A DNA stretch of 64,000 nt from Hyphomicrobiales bacterium (GCA_017305635.1 JAFKKF010000008.1:400545-464544); one strand, 5' to 3'. Counted from the first letter of the stretch, positions 1 through 10,340 are shown. Made by a program: numbers and translations. The notes: a model not told the origin generated them from the letters alone.

Positions 1-98
1 GCCATCGCCTCTCTCCTCGTCGTTGAACCGACGCCAAGGTCTGCCGGCGGCCACGAGTCGTCAAGGCATCCGTGACGTCCGGCTGTGGAGACCGGGCC

Positions 99-1904
99 TC
101 AGTCGTCCATCTTGAGGGCGGCGATGAAGGCCTCCTGTGGAATCTCCACCTTGCCGAACTGGCGCATGCGCTTCTTGCCTTCCTTCTGCTTCTCCAGCAG
201 CTTGCGCTTGCGCGTCACGTCGCCGCCGTAGCATTTCGCCAGCACGTCCTTGCGGAGCGCCCGGATCGTCTCGCGCGCGATGATGCGGCCGCCGATCGCC
301 GCCTGGACGGGGATCTGGAACATGTGCTGCGGGATCAGGTCCTTCAGCTTCTCGCACATGGCGCGCCCGCGCCGATCGGCCTGTGAGCGGTGGACGAGCA
401 TGGAAAGCGCATCGACGGGGTCGCCATTGACCAGGATCTGCATCTTCACGAGGTCGCCGGCCCGGTATTCGGTGAGGTGGTAGTCGAAGGAGGCATAGCC
501 CTTCGAGACCGATTTCAGCCGATCGTAGAAGTCGAAGACGACCTCGTTCAGGGGCAGGTCGTAGGTGACCATGGCGCGGTTGCCGACATAGGACAGGTCG
601 ACCTGCACGCCGCGGCGGTCCTGGCAGAGCTTCAGGATCGAGCCGAGATAGTCGTCCGGCGTCAGGATGGTGGCGCGCAGCCACGGCTCGGCGATCTCCG
701 TGATCTTGACCGGGTCCGGCATGTCGGCCGGGTTATGCAGCTCGATCTCCTCGCCATTGGTGAGCTTGATCCGGTAGATGACCGACGGCGCCGTGGCGAT
801 CAGGTCGAGGTCGAACTCTCGGGACAGCCGCTCCTGGATGATCTCGAGGTGGAGAAGGCCGAGGAAGCCGCAGCGGAAGCCGAAGCCGAGCGCGGCCGAG
901 GTCTCCATCTCGTAGGTGAAGGAGGCGTCGTTGAGCCGCAGCTTGCCGATCGCGGCGCGCAGCTCCTCGAAGTCGGCCGCATCCACCGGGAAGAGCCCGC
1001 AGAAGACCACCGGCTGCGCGGCGCGGAAGCCGGGCAGCGGCTCGGCCGCGGGCTTCCGGTCATCGGTGATCGTATCGCCGACGCGGGTGTCGGCGACCTC
1101 CTTGATCGAGCCGGTAAGGAAGCCGAGCTCGCCCGGCCCGAGCTCCGGAAAGTCGACGAGCTTCGGCGTGAACACGCCCACCTTGTCGACATCGTGGGCC
1201 GCGCCGGTGCCCATCATGCGGACGCGCATGCCCTTCTTCAGGACGCCGTCGACGATACGCACGAGCACGACCACGCCGAGATAGGCATCGTACCAGGAAT
1301 CGACCAGCAGCGCCTTCAGCGGCGCCGCGCGGTCGCCTTTCGGCGGCGGCAGGCGCGTGACGATCGCTTCGAGCACGTCCGGCACGCCGAGGCCGGTCTT
1401 GGCGGAGATCATGACGGCATTGGAAGCGTCGAGCCCGATGACGTCCTCGATCTGCTGCTTGACCTTCTCCGGCTCGGCCGCCGGCAGGTCGACCTTATTG
1501 AGGACCGGGACGATCTCGTGATTGTTGTCGAGCGCCTGGTAGACGTTGGCGAGCGTCTGCGCCTCGACCCCCTGGCTTGCGTCGACCACCAGCAGCGAGC
1601 CCTCGCAGGCGGCGAGCGAGCGGTTCACCTCATAGGCAAAGTCGACATGCCCGGGCGTGTCGATGAGGTTGAGCACATAGGTCTTGCCGTCTCGCGCCTT
1701 GTAGTTGAGGCGGACGGTCTGGGCCTTGATCGTGATGCCGCGCTCGCGCTCGATGTCCATCGAGTCGAGGATCTGGTCCTTCATCTCGCGGTCGGTGACC
1801 GCGCCGCAAAGCTGGATCAGCCGGTCGGCCAACGTCGACTTGCCGTGGTCGATATGCGCGATGATCGCGAAATTGCGGATGTTTTCCTGGGGGGATGCCG
1901 TCAT
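99..1904 (-). CDS. lepA: Elongation factor 4 (LepA), ribosome back-translocating GTPase
   Basis: This is a full-length 601-residue translational GTPase of the EF4/LepA family, which acts on stalled or mistranslocated 70S ribosomes. The P-loop AHIDHGKST lies at residues 16-24, DTPGH at 82-86 and NKVD at 136-139. The EF-G-like domains II, III and V follow, and the basic C-terminal domain typical of LepA ends the protein ([19 protein letters not shown] near the end). The length matches the usual ~600 residues. The start ATG gives the standard short N-terminal extension before the G domain. It is transcribed alone; the 1-98 bp region downstream shows no gene. Confidence 0.98.
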   Translation of the reverse strand: MTASPQENIRNFAIIAHIDHGKSTLADRLIQLCGAVTDREMKDQILDSMDIERERGITIKAQTVRLNYKARDGKTYVLNLIDTPGHVDFAYEVNRSLAACEGSLLVVDASQGVEAQTLANVYQALDNNHEIVPVLNKVDLPAAEPEKVKQQIEDVIGLDASNAVMISAKTGLGVPDVLEAIVTRLPPPKGDRAAPLKALLVDSWYDAYLGVVVLVRIVDGVLKKGMRVRMMGTGAAHDVDKVGVFTPKLVDFPELGPGELGFLTGSIKEVADTRVGDTITDDRKPAAEPLPGFRAAQPVVFCGLFPVDAADFEELRAAIGKLRLNDASFTYEMETSAALGFGFRCGFLGLLHLEIIQERLSREFDLDLIATAPSVIYRIKLTNGEEIELHNPADMPDPVKITEIAEPWLRATILTPDDYLGSILKLCQDRRGVQVDLSYVGNRAMVTYDLPLNEVVFDFYDRLKSVSKGYASFDYHLTEYRAGDLVKMQILVNGDPVDALSMLVHRSQADRRGRAMCEKLKDLIPQHMFQIPVQAAIGGRIIARETIRALRKDVLAKCYGGDVTRKRKLLEKQKEGKKRMRQFGKVEIPQEAFIAALKMDD

Positions 1905-2017
1905 GGCGCGGTGCTTAGCATCCCGCGCGAAACCGGCAAAGGGGCACTGGCCCCGAGAAAGAAAGGGCCGCCCTGAGGCAGCCCCTTCGTCCGTTTCCGG
2001 CCGTCAGCAGACCGGCC

Positions 2018-2233
2018 CTACTTCGGCTGGCCGCACATGCCGCTCATCGGTCCGAGGCGGTTCCAGAGCGCCATGGTCTGGCGGGCGACCGTCTTGTCGC
2101 CGCTGAGCTTCACCTTCTCGCAGCCCGGCACGAACTTCTTGGCCGAGGCAGCTTCGATGGTGACGAGCACGGTGGTGGCGGCGATCGCGGCGATCAGGGC
2201 GCCGGCGAGCGCGCGGTTGGTGAACTTCTTCAT
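2018..2233 (-). CDS. Small secreted hypothetical protein
   Basis: A 71-residue protein of unknown function. Residues 1-30 form a clear Sec-type signal peptide: KK near the start, a hydrophobic alanine/isoleucine stretch, then an ASA-like cleavage site near residue 31. The mature part of about 40 residues is basic and carries two cysteines (PGCEKV and SGMCGQP), which could form one disulfide in the periplasm. A good ribosome-binding site (GGAGGGA) precedes the ATG, which supports it being a real gene despite its size. It sits alone between lepA and the cyclic-nucleotide-binding pair. I do not recognise the family. Confidence 0.7.
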   Translation of the reverse strand: MKKFTNRALAGALIAAIAATTVLVTIEAASAKKFVPGCEKVKLSGDKTVARQTMALWNRLGPMSGMCGQPK

Positions 2234-2352
2234 CAGTCCCTCCGTCGAGATTATCGTCGGTCATGCCGACGGCCTCGCCTTAGAGGGGGCAGCTGACAGG
2301 GGGGTGACGGGGAGGTGACGATCCGGCGTCAGTCCACGGGATCGTGGGACGA

Positions 2353-2871
2353 TCAGATGCCGCCGCCGAAGAAGGTGCGCATGGCATCGCCGAGATCGGT
2401 GCGGGTGAGGCCGAAAAGATTGCCGTGGCCGGCGCCGTATATGCGGTCGACCTCGGCCTGGCGGCGCTGGACGGAGTCGGCGAAGCGCTCGACGAGCTTC
2501 GGTTCGGCGTCGAAGAGCGGCTCGATCGCCGCCTTGTCGACTTCGATGGCCGTCAGCGCCGAGCGTGCCGTGACTGTGGCGCTCCGCGTCGCGCCGGTGA
2601 GCAGCGAGCCCTCGCCGACGATCCCGCCCGGCGCGAGGTCGGCGAGGTGGCGCGGGCCGCCATCGCCGCGGAGCGTCACCTCGGCACTGCCCGCGACGAT
2701 GACGAACATGGAGCTGCCGGGCTCGTCCTCGACGACCAGCGTCTCGCCTTCCGCGAAGGCGACGACGCCGGCGCCCGTGGCAAGCCGGTCGAGCTCGGCC
2801 GGCGTCAGCACCTCGGCGAAGAAGGGCGTTGCGCCGAGCACGGCGCGCGGATCGACGGAAGTTTCTGGCAT
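2353..2871 (-). CDS. Cyclic-nucleotide-binding domain protein (copy 2 of a tandem pair)
   Basis: A 172-residue stand-alone cyclic-nucleotide-binding (CAP_ED) domain. The phosphate-binding cassette is recognisable around residues 85-105: a GE pair, SLLTG, then an R followed by SATVTA. No DNA-binding, kinase or membrane domain is attached. The C-terminal ~40 residues resemble the helical tail of the neighbouring copy. It starts 17 bp after the stop of the upstream homologue at 2889-3392, so the two are probably cotranscribed. A likely role is as a cNMP-sensing regulatory subunit, but the partner and ligand are not shown by the sequence. Confidence 0.85.
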   Translation of the reverse strand: MPETSVDPRAVLGATPFFAEVLTPAELDRLATGAGVVAFAEGETLVVEDEPGSSMFVIVAGSAEVTLRGDGGPRHLADLAPGGIVGEGSLLTGATRSATVTARSALTAIEVDKAAIEPLFDAEPKLVERFADSVQRRQAEVDRIYGAGHGNLFGLTRTDLGDAMRTFFGGGI

Positions 2872-2888
2872 TCTTGGTGGTTCCGTTC

Positions 2889-3392
2889 TCAGCCGGCGAA
2901 ATAGGCGGTCATGCGGGCGACGATCTCGTCGCGCGACAGGCCGAGATTGTTCCAGCGTCCGGCATCGTCGTGGATGCGGCCGAGCTCGGCATGGCGCTGC
3001 TCCATCATCTCGGCGAAACGCCCGATGAGGCCGGGCGTCTCGACGATCAGGCCCTCGATGGCGGCCTTCGGAATCTCCACCGCCGCGACCCGCTTCGCCG
3101 CGGTGACGGTGGCGCTCCGCCGCGCGCCGGTGAGGAGCGACATTTCGCCGACGACGTCGCCGGCGCCGAGCGTGGCGACATGCTGCTCGCCGGACGGTGA
3201 ATGGATCGAGATGGCGACTTTCCCCTCGGCGACGATGAACATGGAATGGCCGATCTCGCCCTGGCGCATCAGCAGGGCGCCGCGGCCGAATTCGCGCGGC
3301 TCGGCCAGCCGATCGCCGAGCCGGTCGAGCTGGCTGAAATCGAGCACGTCGACGAAGAACGGCACGGATGCAACGACGTCGCGCGGATGCAA
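2889..3392 (-). CDS. Cyclic-nucleotide-binding domain protein (copy 1 of a tandem pair)
   Basis: A 167-residue CAP_ED-fold protein, clearly related to the next gene at 2353-2871 over its whole length. The binding cassette reads GEMSLLTGARRSATVTA, keeping the Glu and Arg used to hold the cyclic phosphate and ribose. There is no effector domain. The only start that keeps the N-terminal PFF motif is a TTG at 3392; no ATG is available upstream in frame near a ribosome-binding site, so the start is uncertain by a few residues. Together with its neighbour it looks like a tandem duplication. Confidence 0.83.
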   Translation of the reverse strand: MHPRDVVASVPFFVDVLDFSQLDRLGDRLAEPREFGRGALLMRQGEIGHSMFIVAEGKVAISIHSPSGEQHVATLGAGDVVGEMSLLTGARRSATVTAAKRVAAVEIPKAAIEGLIVETPGLIGRFAEMMEQRHAELGRIHDDAGRWNNLGLSRDEIVARMTAYFAG

Positions 3393-3444
3393 GGCGGCCC
3401 CCGGTCTTCCGATCCTCGCACTTTCGGCCCGCGGGCCGAATCGG

Positions 3445-4035
3445 TCAAGCGCGGCGCCAGACCGTCAGCGCGACCGCGTTGGCCGGATCGAGCATCTCGC
3501 GCTTGTCGGGCCGCAGCCCGGAGGCGGCGAGGAGCTGCGCCGCCGGTGTGCCATCAGCCATGGCCGAGAAGAGAAGCGTCCCGCCGGGGAGGTGGGCGCG
3601 ACCGGCCTCGGCAAGGTGGAACGCGTCATAGCCGGAAGCGAGGAACCAGTCGAAGACCCGCCGCCCGCCGACGACCGCGGCGATCCCGCCAAGCCCGACC
3701 GCGGCCAGCGCCTCGGCGAGCGGTACATCGGCCGGGTTCCACCAGAGCGCGTCCGCCCGATGCTCGAGGCCCCGCGCCTGCGAGGAAAGGACAAGCCGCC
3801 GCCGGCCTCTCGGATTGGGCGTCAGCGCGTGGCTGGCGCGGCCAAGGATGACGATCGTCGCCGCGTCGAGGGCCGCCTGGAACCGCTGCCAGTCCGCCGG
3901 GTTGCGGAGGGCCGCCGGCATGCGGCCGTCGCGGTCGGCGATGCACCCGTCGGCCGAGACGATGGCGTGGCCGTGGACATGCCAGCCATCAGTCGCCGCG
4001 GGCTCGCGGTCGGCGTCAGGAGCGGAGTGTTCCAC
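3445..4035 (-). CDS. DHFR/RibD-C-like reductase family protein
   Basis: A 196-residue protein with the dihydrofolate-reductase / RibD C-terminal fold: an N-terminal strand ending in [10 protein letters not shown], a [10 protein letters not shown] turn that matches the Met/Leu-GR nucleotide-binding element, and [16 protein letters not shown], the second glycine-rich NADPH loop. This group includes RibD-like reductases and many uncharacterised proteins, so the substrate is unknown. It probably starts at GTG 4035 and overlaps the end of pheT by 20 bp, suggesting translational coupling. It is not a classic FolA, as the usual substrate-binding residues are not obvious. Confidence 0.75.
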   Translation of the reverse strand: MEHSAPDADREPAATDGWHVHGHAIVSADGCIADRDGRMPAALRNPADWQRFQAALDAATIVILGRASHALTPNPRGRRRLVLSSQARGLEHRADALWWNPADVPLAEALAAVGLGGIAAVVGGRRVFDWFLASGYDAFHLAEAGRAHLPGGTLLFSAMADGTPAAQLLAASGLRPDKREMLDPANAVALTVWRRA

Positions 4036-6439
4036 CGGTCGACTTCACGACCTCGGCGACGACCTTCTTCGACACCGCGTCGATCTCCTCGTCGGTCAGC
4101 GTCTTCCCGGCCGGCTGCAGGACGACCTCGATGGCGAGCGACTTCTTGCCGGCCCCGAGGCTGTCGCTCTCGAACAGATCGAATACCGAGACGTCCGAGA
4201 TCAGCTTTTTGTCGGCGCCGGCGGCCGCCTTCAGCACCTTCGCCGCCTCGATCGCGCGGTCGAGCACGAAGGCGAAGTCGCGCCTGACCGGCTGGAGGTC
4301 GGAGAGGGTGAGCGGCGGCTTGGTCTTCGTGGCCTTGGCGCGCGGCACCGGCAGCGCCTCGAGGGTGATCTCGAAGCCGGCGAGCGGCCCCGAGGCATCG
4401 AGCGTTTCGAGGACGGAGGGATGGATCTCGCCGAAGGTACCGATGATGGTCTTCGGTCCCTGCCGGATGGTCCCCGAGCGGCCCGGATGGTACCAGGCGG
4501 GGCCCTCCGCGACGATCTGCAGCTTGTCGGTGGAGACGCCGAGCGTCTCGAGCAGGGCGAGCGCGTCGCTCTTGGCGTCGAAGACGGAAACCGGGCCGGC
4601 CTTTGCCGACCAGTGGCGGCCGGCGCCGTTGACGCCCGCCGTGCCGCGGCGAAGGCCGGCGGCCGACGTCGTCTGCTCTGCCGGCTTGTCGCCCGCATAG
4701 ATCTGCCCGACCTCGAAAAGCGCGAGATCGGCGAAGCCGCGGTCGGCGTTGCGCTGTGCGGCGGCGATCAGCCCCGGCAGCAGGCTCGGCCGCATGTCGC
4801 TCATGTCCGCGGCGATCGGGTTGGCAAGCGCCAGCTCCGGCTGGCCGCCGCCGAAGGCCTTGGCTGCTTCCCTCGGGATGAAGGACCAGGTGACGGCTTC
4901 GACCATGCCGCGGGCGGCGAGCGCGCGTCGGGCGCGGCGCGTGCGCATCTGGATAGGCGTGAGCACCGGGTGGGCGACGCCGGGCAGGCGGGGGAGGGGC
5001 GTTGGAGGAATCTGGTCGACGCCGATGATGCGCACCACCTCCTCGACCAGGTCCGCCTTCATGGTCACGTCCGGCCGCCAGGTCGGCACCGTCGCGGCGA
5101 TGCGGCCGTGCGCCCGGTCGGTTCGGCATTCGTAGCCGAGGCGGTCGAGGATGCCCTCCACCTCCGCGATCGCCGGATCGATGCCGGCGAGCCGGCGGAT
5201 CTCGGTGACCGGGAAATCGATGATCGTGCGCGTCACCGGCGGCTCGCCGGCGAGGAAGATCTCGCTGGGACTCCCGCCGCAGAGGTCGAGAATCATGCGC
5301 GTCGCGAGCTCGAGGCCGGGCAGGTTGAAGGCCGGGTCGATGCCACGCTCGTTGCGGTAGCGCGCATCCGAATTGATGCCGAGCTTCCGGCCGGTCTGGG
5401 CGATGTTGATCGGCTCCCACAGCGCCGCCTCGACCAGCACGTCGGTGGTCGCCTCGCTGGAGCCGCTTTCCTCGCCGCCCATGATGCCGGCAAGCGACTC
5501 GACGCCCTTTTCGTCGGCGATGACGCACATCGTCTCGTCGAGAGCGTAGGTGCGTCCGTCGAGGGCGAGCAGCGTCTCGCCGGCGCGCGCCCGGCGCACC
5601 GTGAGGTCGCCTTTCACCTTGCCGGCGTCGAAGACGTGGAGCGGCCGGTTGCGGTCGTAGGTGAGGAAGTTGGTGATGTCGACCAGCGCGTTGATCGGCC
5701 GGAGGCCGACGGAGCGGAGCCGCTTCTGCAGCCATTCCGGCGACGGCCCGTTCTTCACGCCGCGCACCAGCCGGAGCGCGAAGGCCTGGCAGAGCGGGGG
5801 CGTGTCGCCGAAATCGAACTTCACCTTCACCGGTGCCGGGAAGACGCCGGCGACCATGGGCACGTCCTCGCCGATGAGCGTGCCGAGGCCGGCCGCGGCG
5901 AGGTCGCGGGCAATACCCTCGACGCCGAGCGCATCGGGGCGATTGGGGGTGACGGCGACGTCGATCACCGGGTCGTCGAGGCCAGCCCAGGCGGCGTAGG
6001 ACTGGCCGACCGGCGCATCCGCCGGCAGCTCCATGATGCCGTCATGATCGTTGGAGAGCTCGAGCTCGGCCTCGGAGCAGAGCATGCCGCGGCTTTCCTG
6101 GCCGCGGATATTGCCGACGGAGAGCGTGATCCCCTTGCCCGGGATATAGGTGCCGGGCGGCGAGAACACGCTCTTGATGCCGGCGCGCGCGTTGGGCGCG
6201 CCGCAGACCACCTGGACCGGAGCCCCGCTGCCGGTATCGACCATGCAGACGCGCAGCCGGTCGGCGTTCGGGTGCTGCTCGGCCGAGACGACATAGGCGA
6301 TGGTGAAGGCGGCGAGCTGCTTCGCCGGGTTCTCGACGCTCTCGACCTCGAGGCCGATCATGGTGAGCTTGTCGACGATCTCGTCGAGGCCCGCCGTCGT
6401 GTCGAGATGTTCCTTGAGCCAGGAAAGCGTGAACTTCAT
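4016..6439 (-). CDS. pheT: Phenylalanine--tRNA ligase beta subunit
   Basis: The 807-residue beta chain of the (alpha-beta)2 phenylalanyl-tRNA synthetase. Domains in order: an EMAP-II-like tRNA-binding OB fold at about 40-150, the B3/B4 editing domain at about 210-390 that hydrolyses mischarged Tyr-tRNA(Phe), B5 at about 400-475, the inactive synthetase-like core, and the C-terminal anticodon-binding FDX-ACB domain from about 715. Length is normal for the family. It is downstream of pheS in the same direction but separated from it by a small monooxygenase gene, which is not the usual pheST layout. Confidence 0.97.
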   Translation of the reverse strand: MKFTLSWLKEHLDTTAGLDEIVDKLTMIGLEVESVENPAKQLAAFTIAYVVSAEQHPNADRLRVCMVDTGSGAPVQVVCGAPNARAGIKSVFSPPGTYIPGKGITLSVGNIRGQESRGMLCSEAELELSNDHDGIMELPADAPVGQSYAAWAGLDDPVIDVAVTPNRPDALGVEGIARDLAAAGLGTLIGEDVPMVAGVFPAPVKVKFDFGDTPPLCQAFALRLVRGVKNGPSPEWLQKRLRSVGLRPINALVDITNFLTYDRNRPLHVFDAGKVKGDLTVRRARAGETLLALDGRTYALDETMCVIADEKGVESLAGIMGGEESGSSEATTDVLVEAALWEPINIAQTGRKLGINSDARYRNERGIDPAFNLPGLELATRMILDLCGGSPSEIFLAGEPPVTRTIIDFPVTEIRRLAGIDPAIAEVEGILDRLGYECRTDRAHGRIAATVPTWRPDVTMKADLVEEVVRIIGVDQIPPTPLPRLPGVAHPVLTPIQMRTRRARRALAARGMVEAVTWSFIPREAAKAFGGGQPELALANPIAADMSDMRPSLLPGLIAAAQRNADRGFADLALFEVGQIYAGDKPAEQTTSAAGLRRGTAGVNGAGRHWSAKAGPVSVFDAKSDALALLETLGVSTDKLQIVAEGPAWYHPGRSGTIRQGPKTIIGTFGEIHPSVLETLDASGPLAGFEITLEALPVPRAKATKTKPPLTLSDLQPVRRDFAFVLDRAIEAAKVLKAAAGADKKLISDVSVFDLFESDSLGAGKKSLAIEVVLQPAGKTLTDEEIDAVSKKVVAEVVKSTGGTLRS

Positions 6440-6493
6440 CGCGTCCGTGCGCCGTCTCGGGCGCCCTTCGTGTTCGGGAAAAAGACCGGGCGC

Positions 6494-6784
6494 TTACGCC
6501 AGGTCCTTGGCCTCGTAGCGGCCGATATTGCGGGTGAGGCGGAGCTTCCCCGTCGCTTCGCGATAGGCGAGGAAGTGCGGCGTCTGGCCATGGGCGTCGA
6601 AGGCCGCCTTGTCCGCCCAGATCTCGAAGAGGCAGATGCGGTTCGGGTCGTCGAGCGCGCGCGAGAACTGGTAGGTCTTGCAGCCGGCTTCCTTGCGCGA
6701 GCCCTCGGTCACCTTCTCGACCGCCGCGACGAAAGCCGCGACGTCGTCCGTATGCACGTCATAGCTGCCACAGATGATGATCAT
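6494..6784 (-). CDS. Antibiotic biosynthesis monooxygenase (ABM) family protein, quinol monooxygenase-like
   Basis: A 96-residue single ABM domain (dimeric ferredoxin-like alpha+beta barrel). Family features include the first strand MIIICGSYDVH, the helix VAAFVAAVEKVT, the CKTYQFSRALDDPNRICLFE strand pair and the W-x-D-x-x-A-F-D-x-H segment. Relatives include YgiN-type quinol monooxygenases and heme-degrading or purely structural proteins, so the activity is uncertain. It lies between pheS (19 bp upstream) and pheT (54 bp downstream) on the same strand and is therefore probably carried on the pheS-pheT mRNA. Confidence 0.82.
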   Translation of the reverse strand: MIIICGSYDVHTDDVAAFVAAVEKVTEGSRKEAGCKTYQFSRALDDPNRICLFEIWADKAAFDAHGQTPHFLAYREATGKLRLTRNIGRYEAKDLA

Positions 6785-6803
6785 GGTCGTCTCTCCCTGG
6801 TCG

Positions 6804-7901
6804 TTATGAAGTCAGCCCGCCGAACAGCGTCGGCAGGTCGAGTGGACGGAAGCCGTAGTGGTTCAGCCAGCGCACGTCCGCGTCGAAGAAAGCGCGGAGG
6901 TCCGGCATGCCGTATTTGAGCATGGCGATGCGGTCGATGCCCATGCCCCAGGCGAAGCCCTGGACCTCGTCCGGATCGAAGCCGCCCGAGCGGATGACGT
7001 TCGGATGCACCATGCCGCAGCCGAGGATCTCCAGCCAGTCGTCGCCCTCGCCGAAGCGCACCTCGTTGCCGACGCGGCGGCAGCGGATGTCGACCTCCAT
7101 CGACGGCTCGGTGAAGGGAAAGAAGGAGGGCCGGAAGCGCATCTGCACCTTGTCGACCTCGAAGAAGGCGCGGCAGAATTCCTCGAGGACCCATTTCATC
7201 GTGCCGACGGTGCTCTCCCGGTCGAGGACGAGGCCCTCGACCTGGTGGAACATCGGCGTATGCGTCTGGTCGGAGTCCATCCGGTAGGTACGGCCGGGGA
7301 TCACGACGCGGATCGGCGGCTTCTCCTTCTCCATGGTGCGGATCTGCACCGGCGAGGTATGGGTGCGGAGCAGCATCCGCTCGCCGTCCGCCTTCGGGTT
7401 GAAGAAGAACGTGTCGTGCATCTCGCGCGCCGGATGGCCGACCGGGAAATTCAGCGCGGTGAAATTGTAGTAGTCGGTTTCGATATCCGGCCCCTCGGCG
7501 ATGGCGAAGCCCATGTCAGCGAAGATCGCGGTGATCTCGTCGATCACCTGGCTGACCGGATGGATGCGCCCGGTCTCGAGCGGCGAGGGACGCGTCGGCA
7601 GGGTGACGTCGAGGCGCTCGGTCTCGAGGCGCCTGGTCAATTCCTCGCGCTTCAGGATGGCGCGCCGGTCGGCGATCGCGGTGGTGACGCGGTCGCGGAG
7701 CCCGTTCAGGGCCGGGCCCATGACCTGGCGCTCTTCGGCGCTCATGCCGCCGAGGCCCTTCAGGAGCTCCGACACGGCGCCCTTCTTGCCGAGCGAGGCG
7801 ACACGCTCGGCTTCGAGCGAGGCCTCGCTGGCAGCTCCGGCGATGCGGGCGACGATCTCGCCTTCCAGCGCCGCGAGGTCGGGTTTCACTTCTGCGTTCA
7901 T
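6804..7901 (-). CDS. pheS: Phenylalanine--tRNA ligase alpha subunit
   Basis: The 365-residue catalytic alpha chain of PheRS. The N-terminal coiled-coil arm covers residues ~1-90, followed by the class II catalytic core. Class II motifs are visible: motif 2 around [20 protein letters not shown], and motif 3 near the C-terminus around [18 protein letters not shown]. Length is typical. It starts 4 bp after the stop codon of the upstream Rieske oxygenase gene, so these two unrelated genes appear cotranscribed. Confidence 0.98.
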   Translation of the reverse strand: MNAEVKPDLAALEGEIVARIAGAASEASLEAERVASLGKKGAVSELLKGLGGMSAEERQVMGPALNGLRDRVTTAIADRRAILKREELTRRLETERLDVTLPTRPSPLETGRIHPVSQVIDEITAIFADMGFAIAEGPDIETDYYNFTALNFPVGHPAREMHDTFFFNPKADGERMLLRTHTSPVQIRTMEKEKPPIRVVIPGRTYRMDSDQTHTPMFHQVEGLVLDRESTVGTMKWVLEEFCRAFFEVDKVQMRFRPSFFPFTEPSMEVDIRCRRVGNEVRFGEGDDWLEILGCGMVHPNVIRSGGFDPDEVQGFAWGMGIDRIAMLKYGMPDLRAFFDADVRWLNHYGFRPLDLPTLFGGLTS

Positions 7902-7905
7902 GGGC

Positions 7906-8961
7906 CTAGCTCATCCAGCGGAGCGTCATCGGTTTCAGCGGGTTGACGAAGGGGCGCTTGTCGCGCGCCGCCGCCTCCCATTCGTCCTTCACGCGCATCC
8001 ACCAGCGCGCCTGCGTATCGGCGTCGTTGATCAGCATCACCTTCGGCGAAGTCATCAACCCCTCGCGCTGGCGCTGCACCACGACGCGGTCCTGGTCGAG
8101 GAAGACGCGCATGAGATGCCGCATCAGCGGCTTGAACGGCGCCACCCATTTCGGCGACAGCCAGAAGATCTGGTGCACGGCGGTCTGCTCGTCGGTGACC
8201 GGCGTGATCGCGGTGAGCCCGACGACCTGGTGGCGGTCGCCGCGCACTTCCTCTATGCGCAAGCCGGGCAGCCGGTAGCTGATCTCGGTCGAGACGTTCC
8301 GGCCGAGGATCTTGTACGCGAGGTTCTGCGGCGGGATCTGGTGGCGGACCATCTTCCAGCCGAGCTCGGCGGGCTCGAACTGCTTCTCCTTCGGCCGAAG
8401 CTTCCGCGCGTTCCGCTTGAACCACCACGACGTATGCACATAGGCGGCGTGGGTCGGGTCCATGAGGCCGAAGGCGGCATGGTCGGTCGAGCAGGAAAAC
8501 GGCAGCATGCAGTGGAGCTGCGGCGCCACGTCGTCGGCGAAGATCGGCATTGCCGGCGGCTCGGCCTCGGCGCCCGAGGGCGCCTCGCCGTCGCGCGCGA
8601 AATAGACCCAGATCAGGCCCTGGCGCTCCCGGCACGGGAAGGCGGGCGTCGTGATCTTGGAAAGGTCGGCGCGCTGGCCCTCGCGCAGCGACGGGATGGC
8701 GACACAGGCGCCCTGCTGGTTGAAGCGCCAGCCGTGATAGCAGCACTCGATGGTCTCGCCGTCGAACTTGCCGTAGTGGAGCGGGATCGCGCGGTGCGGG
8801 CAGATGTCGCGGAGCGCGAAGACCGAATTGTCCTTCGCGCGGCCGATGACCAGCGGCTCGCCCATGACCATGACGTGGCTGAGCTTGCCGGGGCGGACAT
8901 CCGCCCCCGGCATCGCCATGTACCAGAACCCGCGAAGAAGTTCGGCTTTCAGCCCTTGCAC
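7906..8961 (-). CDS. Rieske 2Fe-2S non-heme iron oxygenase, large subunit
   Basis: A 351-residue aromatic-ring-hydroxylating or demethylase-type oxygenase of the vanillate O-demethylase (VanA-like) group. The N-terminal Rieske motif is complete: C-P-H-R near residue 50 and C-C-Y-H-G-W about 20 residues later. The C-terminal catalytic domain contains [12 protein letters not shown], the non-heme iron site. No reductase or ferredoxin gene is adjacent, so electrons must come from elsewhere. The start is probably GTG 8961. The gene sits between rplT and pheS on the same strand, 4 bp from pheS. Substrate unknown. Confidence 0.9.
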   Translation of the reverse strand: MQGLKAELLRGFWYMAMPGADVRPGKLSHVMVMGEPLVIGRAKDNSVFALRDICPHRAIPLHYGKFDGETIECCYHGWRFNQQGACVAIPSLREGQRADLSKITTPAFPCRERQGLIWVYFARDGEAPSGAEAEPPAMPIFADDVAPQLHCMLPFSCSTDHAAFGLMDPTHAAYVHTSWWFKRNARKLRPKEKQFEPAELGWKMVRHQIPPQNLAYKILGRNVSTEISYRLPGLRIEEVRGDRHQVVGLTAITPVTDEQTAVHQIFWLSPKWVAPFKPLMRHLMRVFLDQDRVVVQRQREGLMTSPKVMLINDADTQARWWMRVKDEWEAAARDKRPFVNPLKPMTLRWMS

Positions 8962-8985
8962 GTCACGATCCTATCGAATGCCATG

Positions 8986-9023
8986 CCGCCCCGGCGCCGT
9001 CCTTGGAAGGGGGCGCCGGGCGG
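8986..9023 (-). terminator. GC-rich hairpin between rplT and the Rieske gene
   Basis: Arms CCGCCCCGGCGCC and GGCGCCGGGCGG (one extra C on the left) can form a 12-bp stem around a 13-base loop just after rplT. No U-run follows, so it may act as an RNA-stabilising or attenuating element rather than a strong intrinsic terminator. Confidence 0.4.
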
Positions 9024-9038
9024 AGCCTCTGGCACCCG

Positions 9039-9398
9039 TCAGGCGGCGACGGCGCCCTTGGCCTTCTCGACCAGTGCCACGAAGGCCGCCGGCTCGCGCG
9101 CGGCGATATCGGCGAGCACCTTCCGGTCCACGACCACGCCGGCCTTGATCAGGCCGTCGATGAAGCGGCCATAGGTCAGCCCGTGCTCGCGCACCGCAGC
9201 GTTGATCCGCTGGATCCAGAGCGCGCGGAAGCTGCGCTTCTTGTTCTTCCGGTCGCGGTAGGCATATTGCGCCGACCGGTCGACCGCCGCCTTGGCGGCG
9301 CGGATGGTGTTCTTGCGACGGCCGTAGAAGCCCTTGGCGCGCTTCAGGACCTTCTTGTGCTTGGCATGGGACGTTACGCCCCGTTTCACTCGCGACAT
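9039..9398 (-). CDS. rplT: 50S ribosomal protein bL20
   Basis: A 119-residue basic protein with the hallmark bL20 N-terminus ([20 protein letters not shown]) and the [14 protein letters not shown] helix that contacts 23S rRNA. Length matches the family. A good AGGAG precedes the ATG. It follows rpmI by 33 bp and infC further upstream, the classic infC-rpmI-rplT order. Confidence 0.99.
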   Translation of the reverse strand: MSRVKRGVTSHAKHKKVLKRAKGFYGRRKNTIRAAKAAVDRSAQYAYRDRKNKKRSFRALWIQRINAAVREHGLTYGRFIDGLIKAGVVVDRKVLADIAAREPAAFVALVEKAKGAVAA

Positions 9399-9431
9399 GG
9401 ATGTCTCCTAAGGATGCGTTCTGTCGAATGG

Positions 9432-9632
9432 TCAATCGTTCGGCAGGAAATACTTCCTGACGTTCTCGCCGTCCGACTTGAACAGCACCCGCGTGCCGCG
9501 GAGGTTGCGGATCTGCTTCTTGGTCCGCTTGATCATGCCGTGACGCTTGCCGCGCTGGGCATGGAGGACCTTGCCGGTCCCGGTCACCTTGAATCGCTTC
9601 TTGGCGCCGCTCTTGGTCTTCATCTTGGGCAT
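9432..9632 (-). CDS. rpmI: 50S ribosomal protein bL35
   Basis: A 66-residue bL35 protein: [20 protein letters not shown] at the N-terminus and the conserved R-G-T-x-V-L-F-K-S-D ending. A longer in-frame start exists 51 bp upstream, but ATG 9632 has the correct family N-terminus and a GGGAAGC ribosome-binding site, so I chose it. It lies between infC and rplT in a single operon. Confidence 0.98.
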   Translation of the reverse strand: MPKMKTKSGAKKRFKVTGTGKVLHAQRGKRHGMIKRTKKQIRNLRGTRVLFKSDGENVRKYFLPND

Positions 9633-9803
9633 TTTGCTTCCCTGCAATCTGGAGCCACACGAACGCCGCCACGGCATGCCCATGGGCGAAGGCGCTAGCC
9701 TTCGATCAAAGCCGGGCGGCGGGAGAGCGGCGTTATAGCGGCGGCCCCGGCCGAGGGCAAGCCGCTTTGACGTCAGGAAAGCGCAGAAAGGCTTACGCCG
9801 CGG

Positions 9804-10340
9804 CTAGCGCGGCGCGAGCACCATGGTCATCTGGCGGCCTTCCAGCCGCGGTTCGGCCTCGACCTTGGAAATCTCGGCGGTCTCTTCCTTGACGCGCTCG
9901 AGGAGCCGGGTGCCGAGCTCCGGGTGGGCCATCTGGCGGCCGCGGAAACGGAGCGTCACCTTGACCTTGTCACCTTCCTCGAAGAAGCGGCGGACGGCCT
10001 TCATCTTCGTCTCATAGTCATGGACGTCGATGTTCGGCCCCATCTTTATCTCTTTGATTTCTACGGTCTTCTGCTTCTTGCGCGCCTCGGCCGACTTCTT
10101 CTGGGCCTGGTACTTGTAGCGACCGTAGTCGAGGATCTTGACGACCGGGGGGACCGAATTGGGGGCAATCTCGACGAGATCGAGGCCCGCCTCGCGCGCC
10201 AGGTCGAGCGCGCGCGCAATCGGGGTGGCGCCATGATTGGTGCCGCCGGCATCGATCAGCTGAACCTGGGGAACCCGGATTTCCTCGTTGATGCGCGGTC
10301 CGTCCTTGGTGGGCGGCGCCGCCTTGAAGGGTCTGCGAAT
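9804..10340 (-). CDS. infC: Translation initiation factor IF-3 (non-canonical ATT start)
   Basis: IF-3 binds the 30S subunit and proofreads initiation. Reading upstream from the recognisable C-terminal domain ([14 protein letters not shown] onward), the frame stays open through the whole N-terminal domain ([14 protein letters not shown], then the [13 protein letters not shown] helix and the YKYQAQKK linker). There is no ATG/GTG/TTG at the expected N-terminus. The best start is ATT at 10340, with AGGAG nine bases upstream, giving 178 residues beginning I/M-R-R-P-F-K. A rare start codon in infC is the known basis of IF-3 autocontrol in other bacteria, where IF-3 discriminates against its own mRNA. 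A shorter ATG start at 10043 would delete the N-terminal domain and is rejected. Confidence 0.95.
   Translation of the reverse strand: MRRPFKAAPPTKDGPRINEEIRVPQVQLIDAGGTNHGATPIARALDLAREAGLDLVEIAPNSVPPVVKILDYGRYKYQAQKKSAEARKKQKTVEIKEIKMGPNIDVHDYETKMKAVRRFFEEGDKVKVTLRFRGRQMAHPELGTRLLERVKEETAEISKVEAEPRLEGRQMTMVLAPR

Noticed and set aside
390..1976. Long open frame (528 codons) on the plus strand opposite lepA
   Set aside because: It is an antisense shadow caused by GC-rich codons of lepA; no domain, low-complexity RDDL-rich protein, no ribosome-binding site.
3815..6919. 1034-codon plus-strand open frame opposite pheT
   Set aside because: Antisense shadow of pheT and its neighbour; composition is Arg/Asp/Gly/His-rich without a recognisable fold, and pheT is certain.
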